Shown here piece by piece: positions 37,352-46,448 of a DNA stretch of 64,000 bases. The stretch is from Candidatus Vesicomyosocius sp. SY067_SCS001 (GTDB lineage Bacteria; Pseudomonadota; Gammaproteobacteria; PS1; Pseudothioglobaceae): assembly GCF_014706615.1 (NCBI RefSeq), contig NZ_CP054877.1, positions 434,001 to 498,000 of the forward strand, written 5' to 3'. Numbering within the stretch: position 1 is the first letter of the stretch; each line of letters starts with the position of its first letter. Both the position numbers and the translations under genes were made by a program. The notes below the pieces were generated by a model. The model searched no databases. It was not told the origin of the DNA and worked only from the letters and a program-made list of their open reading frames with translations.

Positions 37352-38104
37352 ATGGAAATTTCAACTAATTATTCAATTACTAAAGGTGAATTAAAAGATA
37401 GAGTTATTTTAGTTACTGGTGCAAATCGTGGTTTTGGTAGGGCAATAACACTTGACCTTGCTAAGGCAGGTGCAAGTGTTATTATGTTAGGTCGTGATTT
37501 ATGCTCTCTAGAAATCACTTACGACGAGGTGATAGATTTGGGTTATCAAAAACCTATTCTTTATCCGCTTGATTTAGAAGGTGCAACACCTAAACATTAT
37601 GAGCAGTTACAAAAAAATATCTTGGATAATTTTGAGCAACTTGATGGGCTTATTCATAATGCTAGTATTATTGGAACAATGATGCCAATTGAACAATATG
37701 ATATTAAACTTTGGTATTCAACTATGCAAATTAATATTAACGCACCTTTTATGCTCACCCAAGTATTAATTCCTGTGCTTAATAAATCAAGTGATGCCCG
37801 TGTATTATTTTTTTCTTCATCGGTAGGACGTGTAGCAAAAGCATATTGGGGAGCATATGGTGTAAGTAAATTTGCTATCGAGGGAATAAGTAAAACCTTA
37901 TCTGAAGAATTAGAAAGAACTAATATTAAGGTAAATTCACTTGACCCAGGAAGAATGCGTACCAAAATGAGACAAATTGCTTATCCAGCTGAAAATATAT
38001 ACAACAATCCACTGCCTGAGACAAAAAGTCCTGTAATTGTGTATTTAATGAGTGAAAAATCTAAAAAGATAAATGGAAAACAGATTACTTTATTTAGTAT
38101 TTGA
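37352..38104 (+). CDS. yciK: Short-chain dehydrogenase YciK
   Basis: 250 aa classical SDR. Nucleotide motif TGANRGFGRAI (about residues 22-32), NAS motif (HNASIIG), catalytic Ser in FFSSSVGR and YGVSK (Tyr-x-x-x-Lys, about 168-172). Substrate unknown for the family; clustered with gph/mupP in relatives. Shortened loop near the C-terminus (KSPVIVYLMSEKSKKINGKQ) still matches YciK. Confidence 0.88.
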   Translation: MEISTNYSITKGELKDRVILVTGANRGFGRAITLDLAKAGASVIMLGRDLCSLEITYDEVIDLGYQKPILYPLDLEGATPKHYEQLQKNILDNFEQLDGLIHNASIIGTMMPIEQYDIKLWYSTMQININAPFMLTQVLIPVLNKSSDARVLFFSSSVGRVAKAYWGAYGVSKFAIEGISKTLSEELERTNIKVNSLDPGRMRTKMRQIAYPAENIYNNPLPETKSPVIVYLMSEKSKKINGKQITLFSI

Positions 38105-38211
38105 TAAAATTTAAAATAAATACTAGTATAGTAGTTGCTTTCTTTTAAAGAAAGAATATCAAGTGGTATAAATATATTTTTAGTAGAGTCTTAGTTATAT
38201 ATTGATAATTT

Positions 38212-39012
38212 TTAACGTTGTAATTTAACTGTTAAATAGGGATGAATGGTTTTTAAAATTGCTTTAAAAACTTGGTTATTGCCAGCCACTATATTGCCTG
38301 TTTTTAGATATTCATCTCGTCCTGAAAAGTCACCTACAAACCCACCTGCTTCTTTAACTAAAAGCACGCCAGCAGCAATATTCCAAATATTAAGTTCAAT
38401 TTCCCAAAAGCCATCTAACCGACCTGCAGCTAAATACGCTAGATTAAGTGCAGTAGAGCCAGTATGGCGAATACCAGAAACCTTTAGACGAATAGCTTTA
38501 AACATACTTAAATAAGTATCTAAATGTTTTGATTCTTTGAATGAAAAACCTGTACCAATTAATGTATTTTCAAAACCATTAGTATGTGTTATGCGAATTC
38601 TTTGTTCGTTTAAGTAAGCGCCTTCTCCTTTAGAAGTAGTAAATAATTCTTCCTTAAAGGGATCGTATACTACAGCATGTTTTGGCTCTTTATTTTCATA
38701 CAAAGCAATCGAGACAGAATATTGAGGAAAACCATGTAAGTAATTAGTAGTGCCATTTAATGGATCAATAATCCATTGAAAACGATTATTGTCTAAAATT
38801 TTACTATTTTCTTCATATAAAATTGAATGACTAGGAAAGGTATATTTTAACTCGTTTATAATGGCATCTTTAGCAGCTTTATTTACTTCAGAAACAAAAT
38901 CATTAGTTGTTTTATTTTTAATCGTTAAAAGATCAATTTGATTATGATATCTTAAAATGATGTTGCCAGCTTTTCTAGCGACTTTAACGGCAATATTAAG
39001 CGTAGGGTGCAT
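38212..39012 (-). CDS. suhB: Inositol-1-monophosphatase family protein SuhB, metal-site variant
   Basis: 266 aa (E. coli 267). In the family, Mg2+ is held by Glu67, Asp84, Asp87 and Asp212 (E. coli numbering). Here the motif W-V-I-D-P-L-D-G-T-T-N reads WIIDPLNGTTNY (Asp87 to Asn) and W-D-F-A-A-G reads WNIAAG (Asp212 to Asn); both codons are AAT. The rest of the fold is well conserved (EEN, AGRLDGFWE, EAGGFVGDF). The phosphatase is probably impaired. In E. coli SuhB also takes part in Nus-factor antitermination on rRNA operons, reported not to need catalysis, which could explain retention. Starts only 13 nt from the divergent trmJ start. Confidence 0.92.
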   Translation of the reverse strand: MHPTLNIAVKVARKAGNIILRYHNQIDLLTIKNKTTNDFVSEVNKAAKDAIINELKYTFPSHSILYEENSKILDNNRFQWIIDPLNGTTNYLHGFPQYSVSIALYENKEPKHAVVYDPFKEELFTTSKGEGAYLNEQRIRITHTNGFENTLIGTGFSFKESKHLDTYLSMFKAIRLKVSGIRHTGSTALNLAYLAAGRLDGFWEIELNIWNIAAGVLLVKEAGGFVGDFSGRDEYLKTGNIVAGNNQVFKAILKTIHPYLTVKLQR

Positions 39013-39025
39013 AATAGAAGGAAAA

Positions 39026-39763
39026 ATGAAGAAAGGAATAAATTATACCTTTGATAAGGTACGTGTGGTTATGGTTAATACTACCGAGCCTGGTAATATC
39101 GGTGCGGCAGCTCGTGCAATGAAAAATATGAATTTATCAAAATTGTATTTGGTTAATCCAAAAGGTTATCCATCAGCTACAGCTACGGCTAGAGCTAGTG
39201 GTGCAGATGATGTACTTTCAGATGCTATAGTTTGTGAGTCTTTAGAAGAAGCTTTAAAAGGTACGCATTTAGTGATTGGTGCTAGTGCACGCCAGCGTAA
39301 CATAAAATGGAGACAAATGGATGTTATTGGGACTTGTAATAAAATTCAAAAAACTATTACAATTGATAGTCAAGAAGTTGCTGTGATATTTGGTACTGAA
39401 AAGTCAGGTCTTACTAATAAAGAGTTAGATTTATGTCAAATACTCATGACTATTCCTGGTAATCCAGATTATTTTTCTTTAAATGTTGCATCAGCTATTC
39501 AGATATTTGCTTATCAAAATTATATTTATAACACCACAACTGAATTTAAAGAAAGCGTTAGTAAATTGGCTAGTTTTGATGAATTAGAAAGTTTTTACAC
39601 ACACCTTACTCAAGTGTTAGAGCATATTGAATATTTTAGAGATAAGTATTCTCAAGTATTATTAATGCGTCGATTACGTTGTTTTTTTACCAAAGTAGAG
39701 CCTAAGATAGAAGAGGTGTCAATTTTTAGAGGTATTCTTAAAAAGATTAAACCTTTTAACTGA
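39026..39763 (+). CDS. trmJ: tRNA (cytidine/uridine-32-2'-O)-methyltransferase TrmJ
   Basis: 245 aa from ATG 39026 with AGAAGGA just upstream; the open frame upstream of it (to 38957) lies inside suhB and is not used. SPOUT methyltransferase: NTTEPGNIGAAARAMKNM (about residues 14-31), VIFGTEKSGLTNKEL (about 118-132) and the C-terminal knot IPGNPDYFSLNVASA (about 140-154). Methylates position 32 of several tRNAs. Divergent from suhB as in E. coli; convergent with htpG with no bases between stop codons. Confidence 0.93.
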   Translation: MKKGINYTFDKVRVVMVNTTEPGNIGAAARAMKNMNLSKLYLVNPKGYPSATATARASGADDVLSDAIVCESLEEALKGTHLVIGASARQRNIKWRQMDVIGTCNKIQKTITIDSQEVAVIFGTEKSGLTNKELDLCQILMTIPGNPDYFSLNVASAIQIFAYQNYIYNTTTEFKESVSKLASFDELESFYTHLTQVLEHIEYFRDKYSQVLLMRRLRCFFTKVEPKIEEVSIFRGILKKIKPFN

Positions 39764-39777
39764 TCAATTGATCAGTT
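39758..39777. repeat. 20-bp perfect palindrome spanning the trmJ and htpG stop codons
   Basis: The sequence AACTGATCAATTGATCAGTT equals its own reverse complement and contains both stop codons (trmJ 39761-39763, htpG 39764-39766). Each mRNA would end its coding region in the same 8-bp hairpin with an AATT loop. Possible bidirectional end signal; no strong T run. Confidence 0.85.
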
Positions 39778-41614
39778 TATTTATACGTTTTACAAATTCT
39801 GCTGGCTCTTTAAGTTGTCCACCTTCTGATAAAACAGCTTGATCAAATAGAACCTTGACTAAATCCTCATCAATTTTAGTTTTAAGTTTTTTAACTAATG
39901 AATGAGTTGGATTAATTTCAAGAATAGGTTTAGTATCTGGTACATCTTGACCTAAGGATTTCATAATTCTTTCCATATTACCGCCCATTTCATTTTCATC
40001 AGCTATCAAACAAGAAGGGGATTTGCTAAGACGGGAAGAGATTTTAATTTCTTTAACCTGAGAGTCAAGAATTTTTTGCATTTTTTCAATAACTATTTCA
40101 AAGTTTTTAGCGACTTCTTCTTTAGCTTTTTTTTCTTCCTTAGAATCAAAGTCTTCTAAATTACCTTTGGCAATTGATTTAAGTTGGATACCCTCAAATT
40201 CTCTAAAATTACTTACCATCCACTCATCAACACGATCAGATAGTAGTAGCACTTCAATATTTTTTTGATTAAAATTTTCTAAATGTGGGGAACCTTTAGC
40301 AGTTTCATAGGTTTCGGCAGTTATATAATAAATGGCTTTCTGGTCTTTTTGTATATTTTTTGTATAGTGTTCAAGTGTTACTGTTTGTGTGGCGTTTTTA
40401 CTTTTATTAGTAGTAAATCGTAAGAGTTTTGCAATTTTATCTTTATTGATGGTATCTTCTACTACACCCTCTTTCATAAGCATGCCGAATTCTTGCCAAA
40501 ATGTTGCATAATCTTCAGGTTTGTTTTTAGCCATCTTTTCTAAAACTGATAAAATTCTTTTGACACTTGCCTTACGAATAGCCTTAACTACTTTATTATC
40601 TTGTAAAATTTCTCGAGAAAGGTTTAATGATAAATCAGCTGTATCAATCACACCTTTAACAAAACGTAAATACAGCGGCATTAGAGCTTCATTATCTTCC
40701 ATGATAAATACACGTTTAGCGTAAAGTTTAATACCTCCTTTACGTTTAGGTTCCCATATATCGAAAGGAGACTTTGAAGGGATAAATAGTAATGAAGTGT
40801 AATTTATATTCCCTTCAACTCGATTGTGCAGTTGTGTTAGTGGAGCTTCAAAATCATAAGTAAGTGACTTATAGAATTCATCATAATCTTTTTGTTTAAG
40901 ATCTTGTTTATCTTGAGCCCAAAAAGCATTGGCTTTATTAATGCGCTCATATTCAATATCTTTATTATCTTTACTAACCTTAACCATCATGATTGGCACA
41001 GTAATATGATCTGAGTATTTTGAAATAATATTGCGTAAGCGATAATCTTCTAAAAACTCCTTTTCGTCTTTTTTGATGTGCAATATAACTGAGGTACCAA
41101 AATCTGGACGATCAATACTTTCTATTGAATATTTACCTTTGCCAGTAGAAGTCCATTTTGTACCTTTTTTACTTTTACTACCAGCTTTTCTGGTAATTAT
41201 TTCAACCTTGTCAGCTACAATAAAGCTAGAATAAAATCCCACACCAAACTGTCCAATTAAGTTAGAGTCTTGTGCTTGTGTTTCATTTAAACTTTTTAAA
41301 AATTTTTTAGTACCAGAATTGGCAATAGTCCCGATATTCTTATTAACTTCTACTTCGCTCATACCAATACCATTATCAGTAATGGTAATTGTGTTAGCAT
41401 CTTTGTTTACATCAATGTGAATTTGCAATTCTTCTTTTCCTTCAATCAAAGTATCATCTGACAAGGATTTGAATTTTAATTTATCAACTGCATCAGAAGC
41501 ATTAGAGATTAATTCACGTAAAAATATTTCTTTATTTGAATACAAAGAGTGAATCATTAAGTGTAATAATTGAGAAACCTCGGTTTGGAAAGAATGTGTT
41601 TGTTTTGTTGTCAT
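39764..41614 (-). CDS. htpG: Hsp90 chaperone HtpG
   Basis: 616 aa (E. coli 624). GHKL ATPase domain with ELISNASDAVDKL (about residues 34-46), DNGIGMS (about 80-86), GQFGVGFYSSFIVAD (about 117-131); middle domain with NLSREILQ (about 341-348) and C-terminal dimer domain. A cytosolic ATP-dependent chaperone. A sigma-32-like promoter lies upstream at 41652-41681. Confidence 0.96.
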   Translation of the reverse strand: MTTKQTHSFQTEVSQLLHLMIHSLYSNKEIFLRELISNASDAVDKLKFKSLSDDTLIEGKEELQIHIDVNKDANTITITDNGIGMSEVEVNKNIGTIANSGTKKFLKSLNETQAQDSNLIGQFGVGFYSSFIVADKVEIITRKAGSKSKKGTKWTSTGKGKYSIESIDRPDFGTSVILHIKKDEKEFLEDYRLRNIISKYSDHITVPIMMVKVSKDNKDIEYERINKANAFWAQDKQDLKQKDYDEFYKSLTYDFEAPLTQLHNRVEGNINYTSLLFIPSKSPFDIWEPKRKGGIKLYAKRVFIMEDNEALMPLYLRFVKGVIDTADLSLNLSREILQDNKVVKAIRKASVKRILSVLEKMAKNKPEDYATFWQEFGMLMKEGVVEDTINKDKIAKLLRFTTNKSKNATQTVTLEHYTKNIQKDQKAIYYITAETYETAKGSPHLENFNQKNIEVLLLSDRVDEWMVSNFREFEGIQLKSIAKGNLEDFDSKEEKKAKEEVAKNFEIVIEKMQKILDSQVKEIKISSRLSKSPSCLIADENEMGGNMERIMKSLGQDVPDTKPILEINPTHSLVKKLKTKIDEDLVKVLFDQAVLSEGGQLKEPAEFVKRINKLIN

Positions 41615-41651
41615 TATATTATTTCTACCTGTTTTTTAATACATTAATTCG

Positions 41652-41681
41652 TAATATGGTCGAAACATAAAAAAGCAAGGG
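41652..41681 (-). promoter_or_regulatory. Sigma-32-like heat-shock promoter of htpG
   Basis: On the minus strand CCCTTGCT is followed by 14 nt and CCATATTA, close to the RpoH consensus (CNCTTGAA, 13-15 nt, CCCCATNT). The -10 box ends 38 nt before the htpG ATG. Activity is inferred; rpoH is not in this window. Confidence 0.5.
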
Positions 41682-41729
41682 TTATTTTCTGTATAAACAA
41701 ATTAATAATTTTAGTTCAGTGTTTAAAAG

Positions 41730-41783
41730 TTAATCATTATACATTTTAATCAGTTAATTATGATTAAAATGTATAATGATTAA
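41730..41783. repeat. 23-bp perfect hairpin, 8-nt loop
   Basis: Arms 41730-41752 and 41761-41783 are exact reverse complements (TTAATCATTATACATTTTAA plus TCA) around GTTAATTA. It lies between divergent genes, upstream of both, so it cannot be a terminator for either flanking gene. Confidence 0.85.
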
Positions 41784-42159
41784 ATGATGTAGTCTTGTAG
41801 ACTTAAAGCGTCTAAACTAGTAGTTTTAAATATTAATAATGTGAATTTACATCAAGGTTTTTACGTGTGCTTGGCAAGACTCCTCATATTAGAGATATAC
41901 CAGTTGGTAAAGTCAGTTAAACAAATAGTTAGTTATTATTTAATAATTCAAGCTATGTGTTATTGTGAATAAAAAACAGCAATAGAGTAAGTGTAATAAG
42001 CGAACAGAATGTATTATACCATCTAGTCACAATTTATATTTTTACTAAAAAAGTTCTTAGGACTATTTAGTATTAGATCTATTCAAGTCTATATTTATCT
42101 TATTTTTTTTAGAATTGTCAAAAGTATATGATAAGTACTATGCTAAGAGCTAAAAAGTC

Positions 42160-42696
42160 ATGAATTTTCAAACCAGATTTGCAGCTTCTTGCTTAAAAGC
42201 AGGCGGGGTAATTAGCAATCCTACTGATACTATTCAAGGGTTATCTTGTTTGCCAAAATTTGAGCCCTCTATGAATAAAATACTACAATTTAAACACCGA
42301 TCTAGCGCTAAAGGATTGATATTATTAGCTAGTAATGTTCATTATTTTAAAGATTATGTTAAGGACACTTCCTTGTTGATTAATATAACCATTGATGCTC
42401 AACCAACTACTTATTTACTCAAGGCGAATGGGTGTACTTCTCAATTATTAACAGGTGATTTTGATACAATCGCACTTAGACTAACTAATAATGAATTAAT
42501 CACTAATTTATGTACAATAACTCATAGCGCTCTAGTTTCAAGTAGTGCTAATATTACAAATAAATGTAATGTAAGAAGCATACTAGGTTTAAAAGTATTT
42601 TTTAGCGATAAATTAGATTATATTATCCCGCCAAAAACTTACAACATCCAAGCCTCAAAAATTATTAATTTGCAAACTGGAGAGAAGATTAGATGA
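42160..42696 (+). CDS. tsaC: Threonylcarbamoyl-AMP synthase (TsaC/YrdC)
   Basis: 178 aa (E. coli 190). Makes threonylcarbamoyl-AMP for t6A37 in ANN-decoding tRNAs. Characteristic [11 protein letters not shown] (about residues 20-30), substrate/ATP loop [12 protein letters not shown] (about 45-56), PTTYLLKA and SSSANITN (about 126-133). The stop overlaps hemF by 4 nt (ATGA). Confidence 0.9.
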   Translation: MNFQTRFAASCLKAGGVISNPTDTIQGLSCLPKFEPSMNKILQFKHRSSAKGLILLASNVHYFKDYVKDTSLLINITIDAQPTTYLLKANGCTSQLLTGDFDTIALRLTNNELITNLCTITHSALVSSSANITNKCNVRSILGLKVFFSDKLDYIIPPKTYNIQASKIINLQTGEKIR

Positions 42697-43619
42697 TTGA
42701 AAAACTTCAAAAATATTTACTAATGCTGCAAGCCGATATTTGTGAACAATTTGAACAACTAGATGGTAAAGTAAAGTTTATTAAAGACGCTTGGAAAAAG
42801 CCAAATAATACAGGTAATGGATTGACTAGAATACTAGTCAATGGTGCTGTATTTGAACAAGCAGGTGTTAATTTTTCAATTATACGTAGCAATGATATGC
42901 CGGCTTCAGCTACTGCACTAAGACCAGACTTAGCAGGACGTAGTTTTACTGCTTTAGGTGTATCATTAGTGATTCATCCGCACAATCCTTATGTTCCAAC
43001 GTCACATGCTAATGTTCGATTTTTTATCGCTAAAAAAAAAGGTAAAATTCCTATTTGGTGGTTTGGTGGTGGTTTTGATTTAACTCCATATTATGGTTTT
43101 GATGAAGATGCAATTTTTTGGCATAAATCAGCCAAACAAGCATGTGATCTGTTTGGTAAAAACGTGTATTTAAAATACAAAAAATGGTGCGATGATTATT
43201 TTTATTTAAAGCATAGAGATGAACAACGTGGTATTGGCGGTTTATTCTTTGATGATTTAAATGAAGGTGGTTTTGATAAATGCTTTGCTTTTATGAGAAG
43301 CGTGGGCGATGGTTATATTAAGGCTTATCAACCTATTGTTGAACGTAGAAAAGATACATTCTATACAGACCATGAAAGACAATTCCAGCTTTATCGTCGT
43401 GGGCGTTATGTTGAATTTAATTTAGTTTATGATCGTGGTACTTTATTTGGATTGCAAACCGGCGGACGAACAGAGTCAATTTTGATGTCAATACCACCAT
43501 TGGTTCGTTGGCAATACCAGTATCAACCAGAACCAGGTAGTGAAGAAGAAAGACTATATACTCGTTTTATTCAGCCTCAAGATTGGATTAATATCTCTTT
43601 TGAACAAAGTGAAATATAA
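42693..43619 (+). CDS. hemF: Oxygen-dependent coproporphyrinogen III oxidase
   Basis: 308 aa (E. coli 299). Oxidative decarboxylation of coproporphyrinogen III to protoporphyrinogen IX using O2. Conserved stretches [20 protein letters not shown] (about residues 89-108), [14 protein letters not shown] (about 119-132), [16 protein letters not shown] and [13 protein letters not shown] are intact. Using HemF implies oxygen access. Coupled to tsaC upstream and overlapped by a TusA-like gene downstream. Confidence 0.96.
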   Translation: MIEKLQKYLLMLQADICEQFEQLDGKVKFIKDAWKKPNNTGNGLTRILVNGAVFEQAGVNFSIIRSNDMPASATALRPDLAGRSFTALGVSLVIHPHNPYVPTSHANVRFFIAKKKGKIPIWWFGGGFDLTPYYGFDEDAIFWHKSAKQACDLFGKNVYLKYKKWCDDYFYLKHRDEQRGIGGLFFDDLNEGGFDKCFAFMRSVGDGYIKAYQPIVERRKDTFYTDHERQFQLYRRGRYVEFNLVYDRGTLFGLQTGGRTESILMSIPPLVRWQYQYQPEPGSEEERLYTRFIQPQDWINISFEQSEI

Positions 43620-43833
43620 TCTTAACGCTAAACGTTTATTTTGCCCTATGTCAGTTATCCGTTTGAGTGAGATGATTAAAAAAATTGAAATTAATGACAC
43701 AATTGAATTATTAACTACCGATACTAGTGTTCTTCGTGACATATCTGCTTGGTGTAAAGTTCATGGGCATAAAGTGATTTTAGTTAATCAAAAAACTGAT
43801 GAAATTATTATTTTTGTAGAAAAAACAGGGTAG
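43609..43833 (+). CDS. TusA/SirA-like sulfur carrier protein
   Basis: 74 aa from GTG 43609, overlapping the hemF 3' end by 11 nt. Core [20 protein letters not shown] matches TusA (L-D-x-R-G-L-x-C-P-x-P); the active Cys is kept, the second Pro is Ser. A second Cys sits in [13 protein letters not shown], as in many TusA homologues of sulfur oxidisers. TusA-family proteins carry persulfide sulfur for tRNA thiolation or for sulfur oxidation with Rhd/DsrE-type partners. The longer frame from 43540 lies inside hemF. Which role applies here cannot be settled from sequence. Confidence 0.82.
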   Translation: MKYNLNAKRLFCPMSVIRLSEMIKKIEINDTIELLTTDTSVLRDISAWCKVHGHKVILVNQKTDEIIIFVEKTG

Positions 43834-43917
43834 AATAAATCCTTCGAAAATTAAGAAAAAATTTATTACAAAAATAAATAAAAAGAATAATAATGCTTGC
43901 AACGGCGCAGGTTATTT

Positions 43918-43945
43918 TTGACAAAGACTGTCAGCGAAATATAAA
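43918..43945 (+). promoter_or_regulatory. Sigma-70 promoter of glnA
   Basis: TTGACA (43918-43923), 16-nt spacer, TATAAA (43940-43945), then an AAGGAG-type ribosome-binding site and ATG at 43966: a strong, near-consensus promoter with a leader of about 15 nt. The -35 overlaps a small inverted repeat (TGACA/TGTCA). No sigma-54 (GG-N10-GC) element is visible, so Ntr control of the classic kind is not supported. Confidence 0.6.
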
Positions 43946-43965
43946 TAGTCAAAAAAGGAGAAAGT

Positions 43966-45381
43966 ATGTCTGCTAAAAATATAATGAAGATTATTGAAGA
44001 TAATAAGGTTAAATTCATTGATTTTCGTTTTACCGATACCATTGGCAAGGAACAACATGTGAGTGTTCCAGCACACAGCATAAATATTGAAAAACTAACT
44101 GAAGGACAAACGTTTGATGGTTCGTCAATTGCTGGTTGGAAATCTATTGATAAATCTGACATGATTATGATGCCAGACACAGCAACAGCGGTAATGGATC
44201 CATTTACCGAAGAGCCTACACTCAACATTATTTGTGATATTATTGAGTCAAATAATATGACTAACTATGAAAAAGACCCTCGTTCTATTGCAAAGAGAGC
44301 TGAAGTTTATTTAAACAAAACTGGCATTGGTGATACCGCATATTTTGGCAATGAGCCAGAATTTTTTATCTTTGATAGTGTTAAATGGGATACAGGCTTT
44401 GGTTTAGGTAAAGCTTTTTATGAAATTAATTCCGAAGAGGCTTATTGGGAATCTGGTTCTGATTTTGAAGGTGGTAATAAAGGGCATCGTCCTAGAATTA
44501 AAGGCGGTTATTTTCCAGTTCCTCCGGTAGATTCATTACATAATTTACGTGCACAAATGTGCTTAGCAATTGAAGAAATGGGGGTAACTACCGAGATTCA
44601 TCATCATGAAGTTGGTACTGCCGGACAATGTGAAATTGGTGCATTATTTAATACGTTAGTGAAAAAAGCTGATGAAACTCAAATATTAAAATATTGTGTG
44701 CATAATGTTGCACATACTTATGGTAAAACAGCAACTTTTATGCCTAAACCAATCGCAGTTGATAATGGTAATGGTATGCATGTTCATCAATCAATTATTA
44801 AAGATGGTAAGAACTTATTTGATGGTAATGAATACGGTAATTTAAGTGAAATGGCGCTTCATTATATTGGGGGTATTATTAAGCACGCTCAAGCACTTAA
44901 TGCTTTTACTAATGCTTCCACTAACTCGTACAAACGTTTAGTACCAGGTTTTGAAGCACCAGAAATGTTAGCATATTCAGCCAAAAATCGTTCTGCTGCT
45001 ATTCGTATTCCTTTTGTGTCTCATTCTAAAGGCCGTCGTATTGAAGTGCGTTTCCCTGATTCAACAGCTAATCCATATCTTGCATTTGCAGCAATGTTAA
45101 TGGCAGGTCTTGATGGTATTAAGAATAAGATTAATCCTGGAAAACCAGGCGATGAAGATTTATATAAGTTGACAGAAAAAGAAAAATTATCTTTTCCTAA
45201 AGTTTGTAGCTCATTAGATCAAGCACTTGAGGCGTTAGATAAAGACCGTGAGTTTTTAAAGAAAGGTAATGTATTTACTAATAATATTATTGATTCATTT
45301 ATTAATCTTAAAATAAAAGAAGTAACAGCACTTCGTGCTTCTCCTCATCCGGTAGAGTTTGATATGTACTACAGTGTATAG
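43966..45381 (+). CDS. glnA: Glutamine synthetase type I
   Basis: 471 aa (E. coli 469). ATP-dependent amidation of glutamate, the main ammonium entry point. FDGSSIAGW (about residues 46-54), [10 protein letters not shown] (about 265-274), [10 protein letters not shown] (about 324-333) and NRSAAIRIP are intact. The adenylylation Tyr is present in [12 protein letters not shown] (about 397-408), so GlnE control is possible; glnD is also retained. Own promoter and terminator make it a single-gene unit. Confidence 0.97.
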   Translation: MSAKNIMKIIEDNKVKFIDFRFTDTIGKEQHVSVPAHSINIEKLTEGQTFDGSSIAGWKSIDKSDMIMMPDTATAVMDPFTEEPTLNIICDIIESNNMTNYEKDPRSIAKRAEVYLNKTGIGDTAYFGNEPEFFIFDSVKWDTGFGLGKAFYEINSEEAYWESGSDFEGGNKGHRPRIKGGYFPVPPVDSLHNLRAQMCLAIEEMGVTTEIHHHEVGTAGQCEIGALFNTLVKKADETQILKYCVHNVAHTYGKTATFMPKPIAVDNGNGMHVHQSIIKDGKNLFDGNEYGNLSEMALHYIGGIIKHAQALNAFTNASTNSYKRLVPGFEAPEMLAYSAKNRSAAIRIPFVSHSKGRRIEVRFPDSTANPYLAFAAMLMAGLDGIKNKINPGKPGDEDLYKLTEKEKLSFPKVCSSLDQALEALDKDREFLKKGNVFTNNIIDSFINLKIKEVTALRASPHPVEFDMYYSV

Positions 45382-45401
45382 AATTTAATTTTAAATAAGA
45401 T

Positions 45402-45430
45402 AAAAAGCCGTGTATTTACACGGCTTTTTT
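45402..45430 (+). terminator. Rho-independent terminator of glnA
   Basis: Arms with GCCGTGT / ACACGGC around ATTT, flanked by A5 and T6: a classic GC-rich hairpin with T tail, 20 nt past the glnA stop. It is one of only a few textbook terminators in the window. Confidence 0.92.
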
Positions 45431-45479
45431 AAAATCTTAATTAAGTTAAAATAACTAATAAAATATCAAACAAAAGATT

Positions 45480-46448
45480 ATGACACAACATCGACACAAT
45501 TGGACACTAAAAGAAGTTGAAGCTTTATTTACATTGCCTTTTAATGATTTATTATTTCAAGCACATAGTATTCATAGAAAAAATTTTGATCCTAATCAAG
45601 TTCAAATTAGTTCATTGTTAAACATCAAAACTGGTGCCTGCCCTGAAGACTGTTTATACTGTTCGCAAAGTTCTAAATACGACACAGGCCTTGAACGTGA
45701 AAAATTAATGGAAATTGACTTGGTTCTTCAACAAGCTAAACAGGCGCAAAATAACGGTGCAACACGATTTTGTATGGGAGCTGCATGGAGAAATCCTACT
45801 GATAAGAGTCTAAACAAGGTCATACTAATGATACAGAGTGTAAAAGATATGGGTATGGAAACGTGTGTAACCTTAGGCATGTTAACCCAGAAACAAGCAT
45901 TCGTTTTAAAAGAAGCAGGTCTAGATTATTACAATCATAACATTGACACTTCAAAAGAGAACTACTCAAATGTTGTTACTACACGTAATTTCCAAGACCG
46001 CTTGAATACTTTAGAATCAGTACAAAATGCTAATATTCGTGTTTGTAGTGGTGGTATTATAGGATTGGGTGAAGATCAAACTGATCGCGCCTCTATGCTT
46101 AGGTCACTATCTAATTTAGCAATACATCCAGACAGTGTGCCACTTAATTTATTAGTGCCAATTCCAGGTACGCCGTTTGAAAACATTAAGCCACCAACAG
46201 AAAGTGAGTTTATACGTACCATTGCAGTAGCACGTATTATGATGCCAAAATCAGTTGTACGCTTATCAGCAGGTCGCACTAATATGGGAGATACTATGCA
46301 AGCACTTTGTTTTTTTGCAGGCGCTAATTCTATTTTTTATGGTGAGCAGTTACTCACTACCGACAATCCAAATACTAATAGTGACAAAGATTTGTTTGTA
46401 AGTCTAGGGATTAATCAGAAACAAGCAAATAATCTACAATCTGTTTAA
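45480..46448 (+). CDS. bioB: Biotin synthase
   Basis: 322 aa (E. coli 346). Radical SAM enzyme inserting sulfur into dethiobiotin. Cluster motif [10 protein letters not shown] (about residues 52-61), HNIDTS (about 154-159), [10 protein letters not shown] (about 188-197) and RLSAGR are present. The last 38 nt overlap the murG 3' end on the other strand. No other bio genes in the window. Confidence 0.95.
   Translation: MTQHRHNWTLKEVEALFTLPFNDLLFQAHSIHRKNFDPNQVQISSLLNIKTGACPEDCLYCSQSSKYDTGLEREKLMEIDLVLQQAKQAQNNGATRFCMGAAWRNPTDKSLNKVILMIQSVKDMGMETCVTLGMLTQKQAFVLKEAGLDYYNHNIDTSKENYSNVVTTRNFQDRLNTLESVQNANIRVCSGGIIGLGEDQTDRASMLRSLSNLAIHPDSVPLNLLVPIPGTPFENIKPPTESEFIRTIAVARIMMPKSVVRLSAGRTNMGDTMQALCFFAGANSIFYGEQLLTTDNPNTNSDKDLFVSLGINQKQANNLQSV

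Larger units (their letters stand above)
41615..42159. other. 545-nt divergent spacer between htpG and tsaC
   Basis: Holds the htpG promoter candidate (41652-41681) and a 23-bp perfect hairpin (41730-41783). The rest has no recognisable gene; short plus-strand open pieces near 41850-41960 carry stops and no known motif. Confidence 0.55.

Noticed and set aside
38957-39025. 23-residue N-terminal extension of TrmJ
   Set aside because: It is antisense to the suhB start, unlike TrmJ homologues, and a good ribosome-binding site precedes the internal ATG at 39026.
43834-43965. Sigma-54 promoter or glutamine riboswitch before glnA
   Set aside because: No GG-N10-GC element and no recognisable glnA RNA motif; a near-consensus sigma-70 promoter explains the region.
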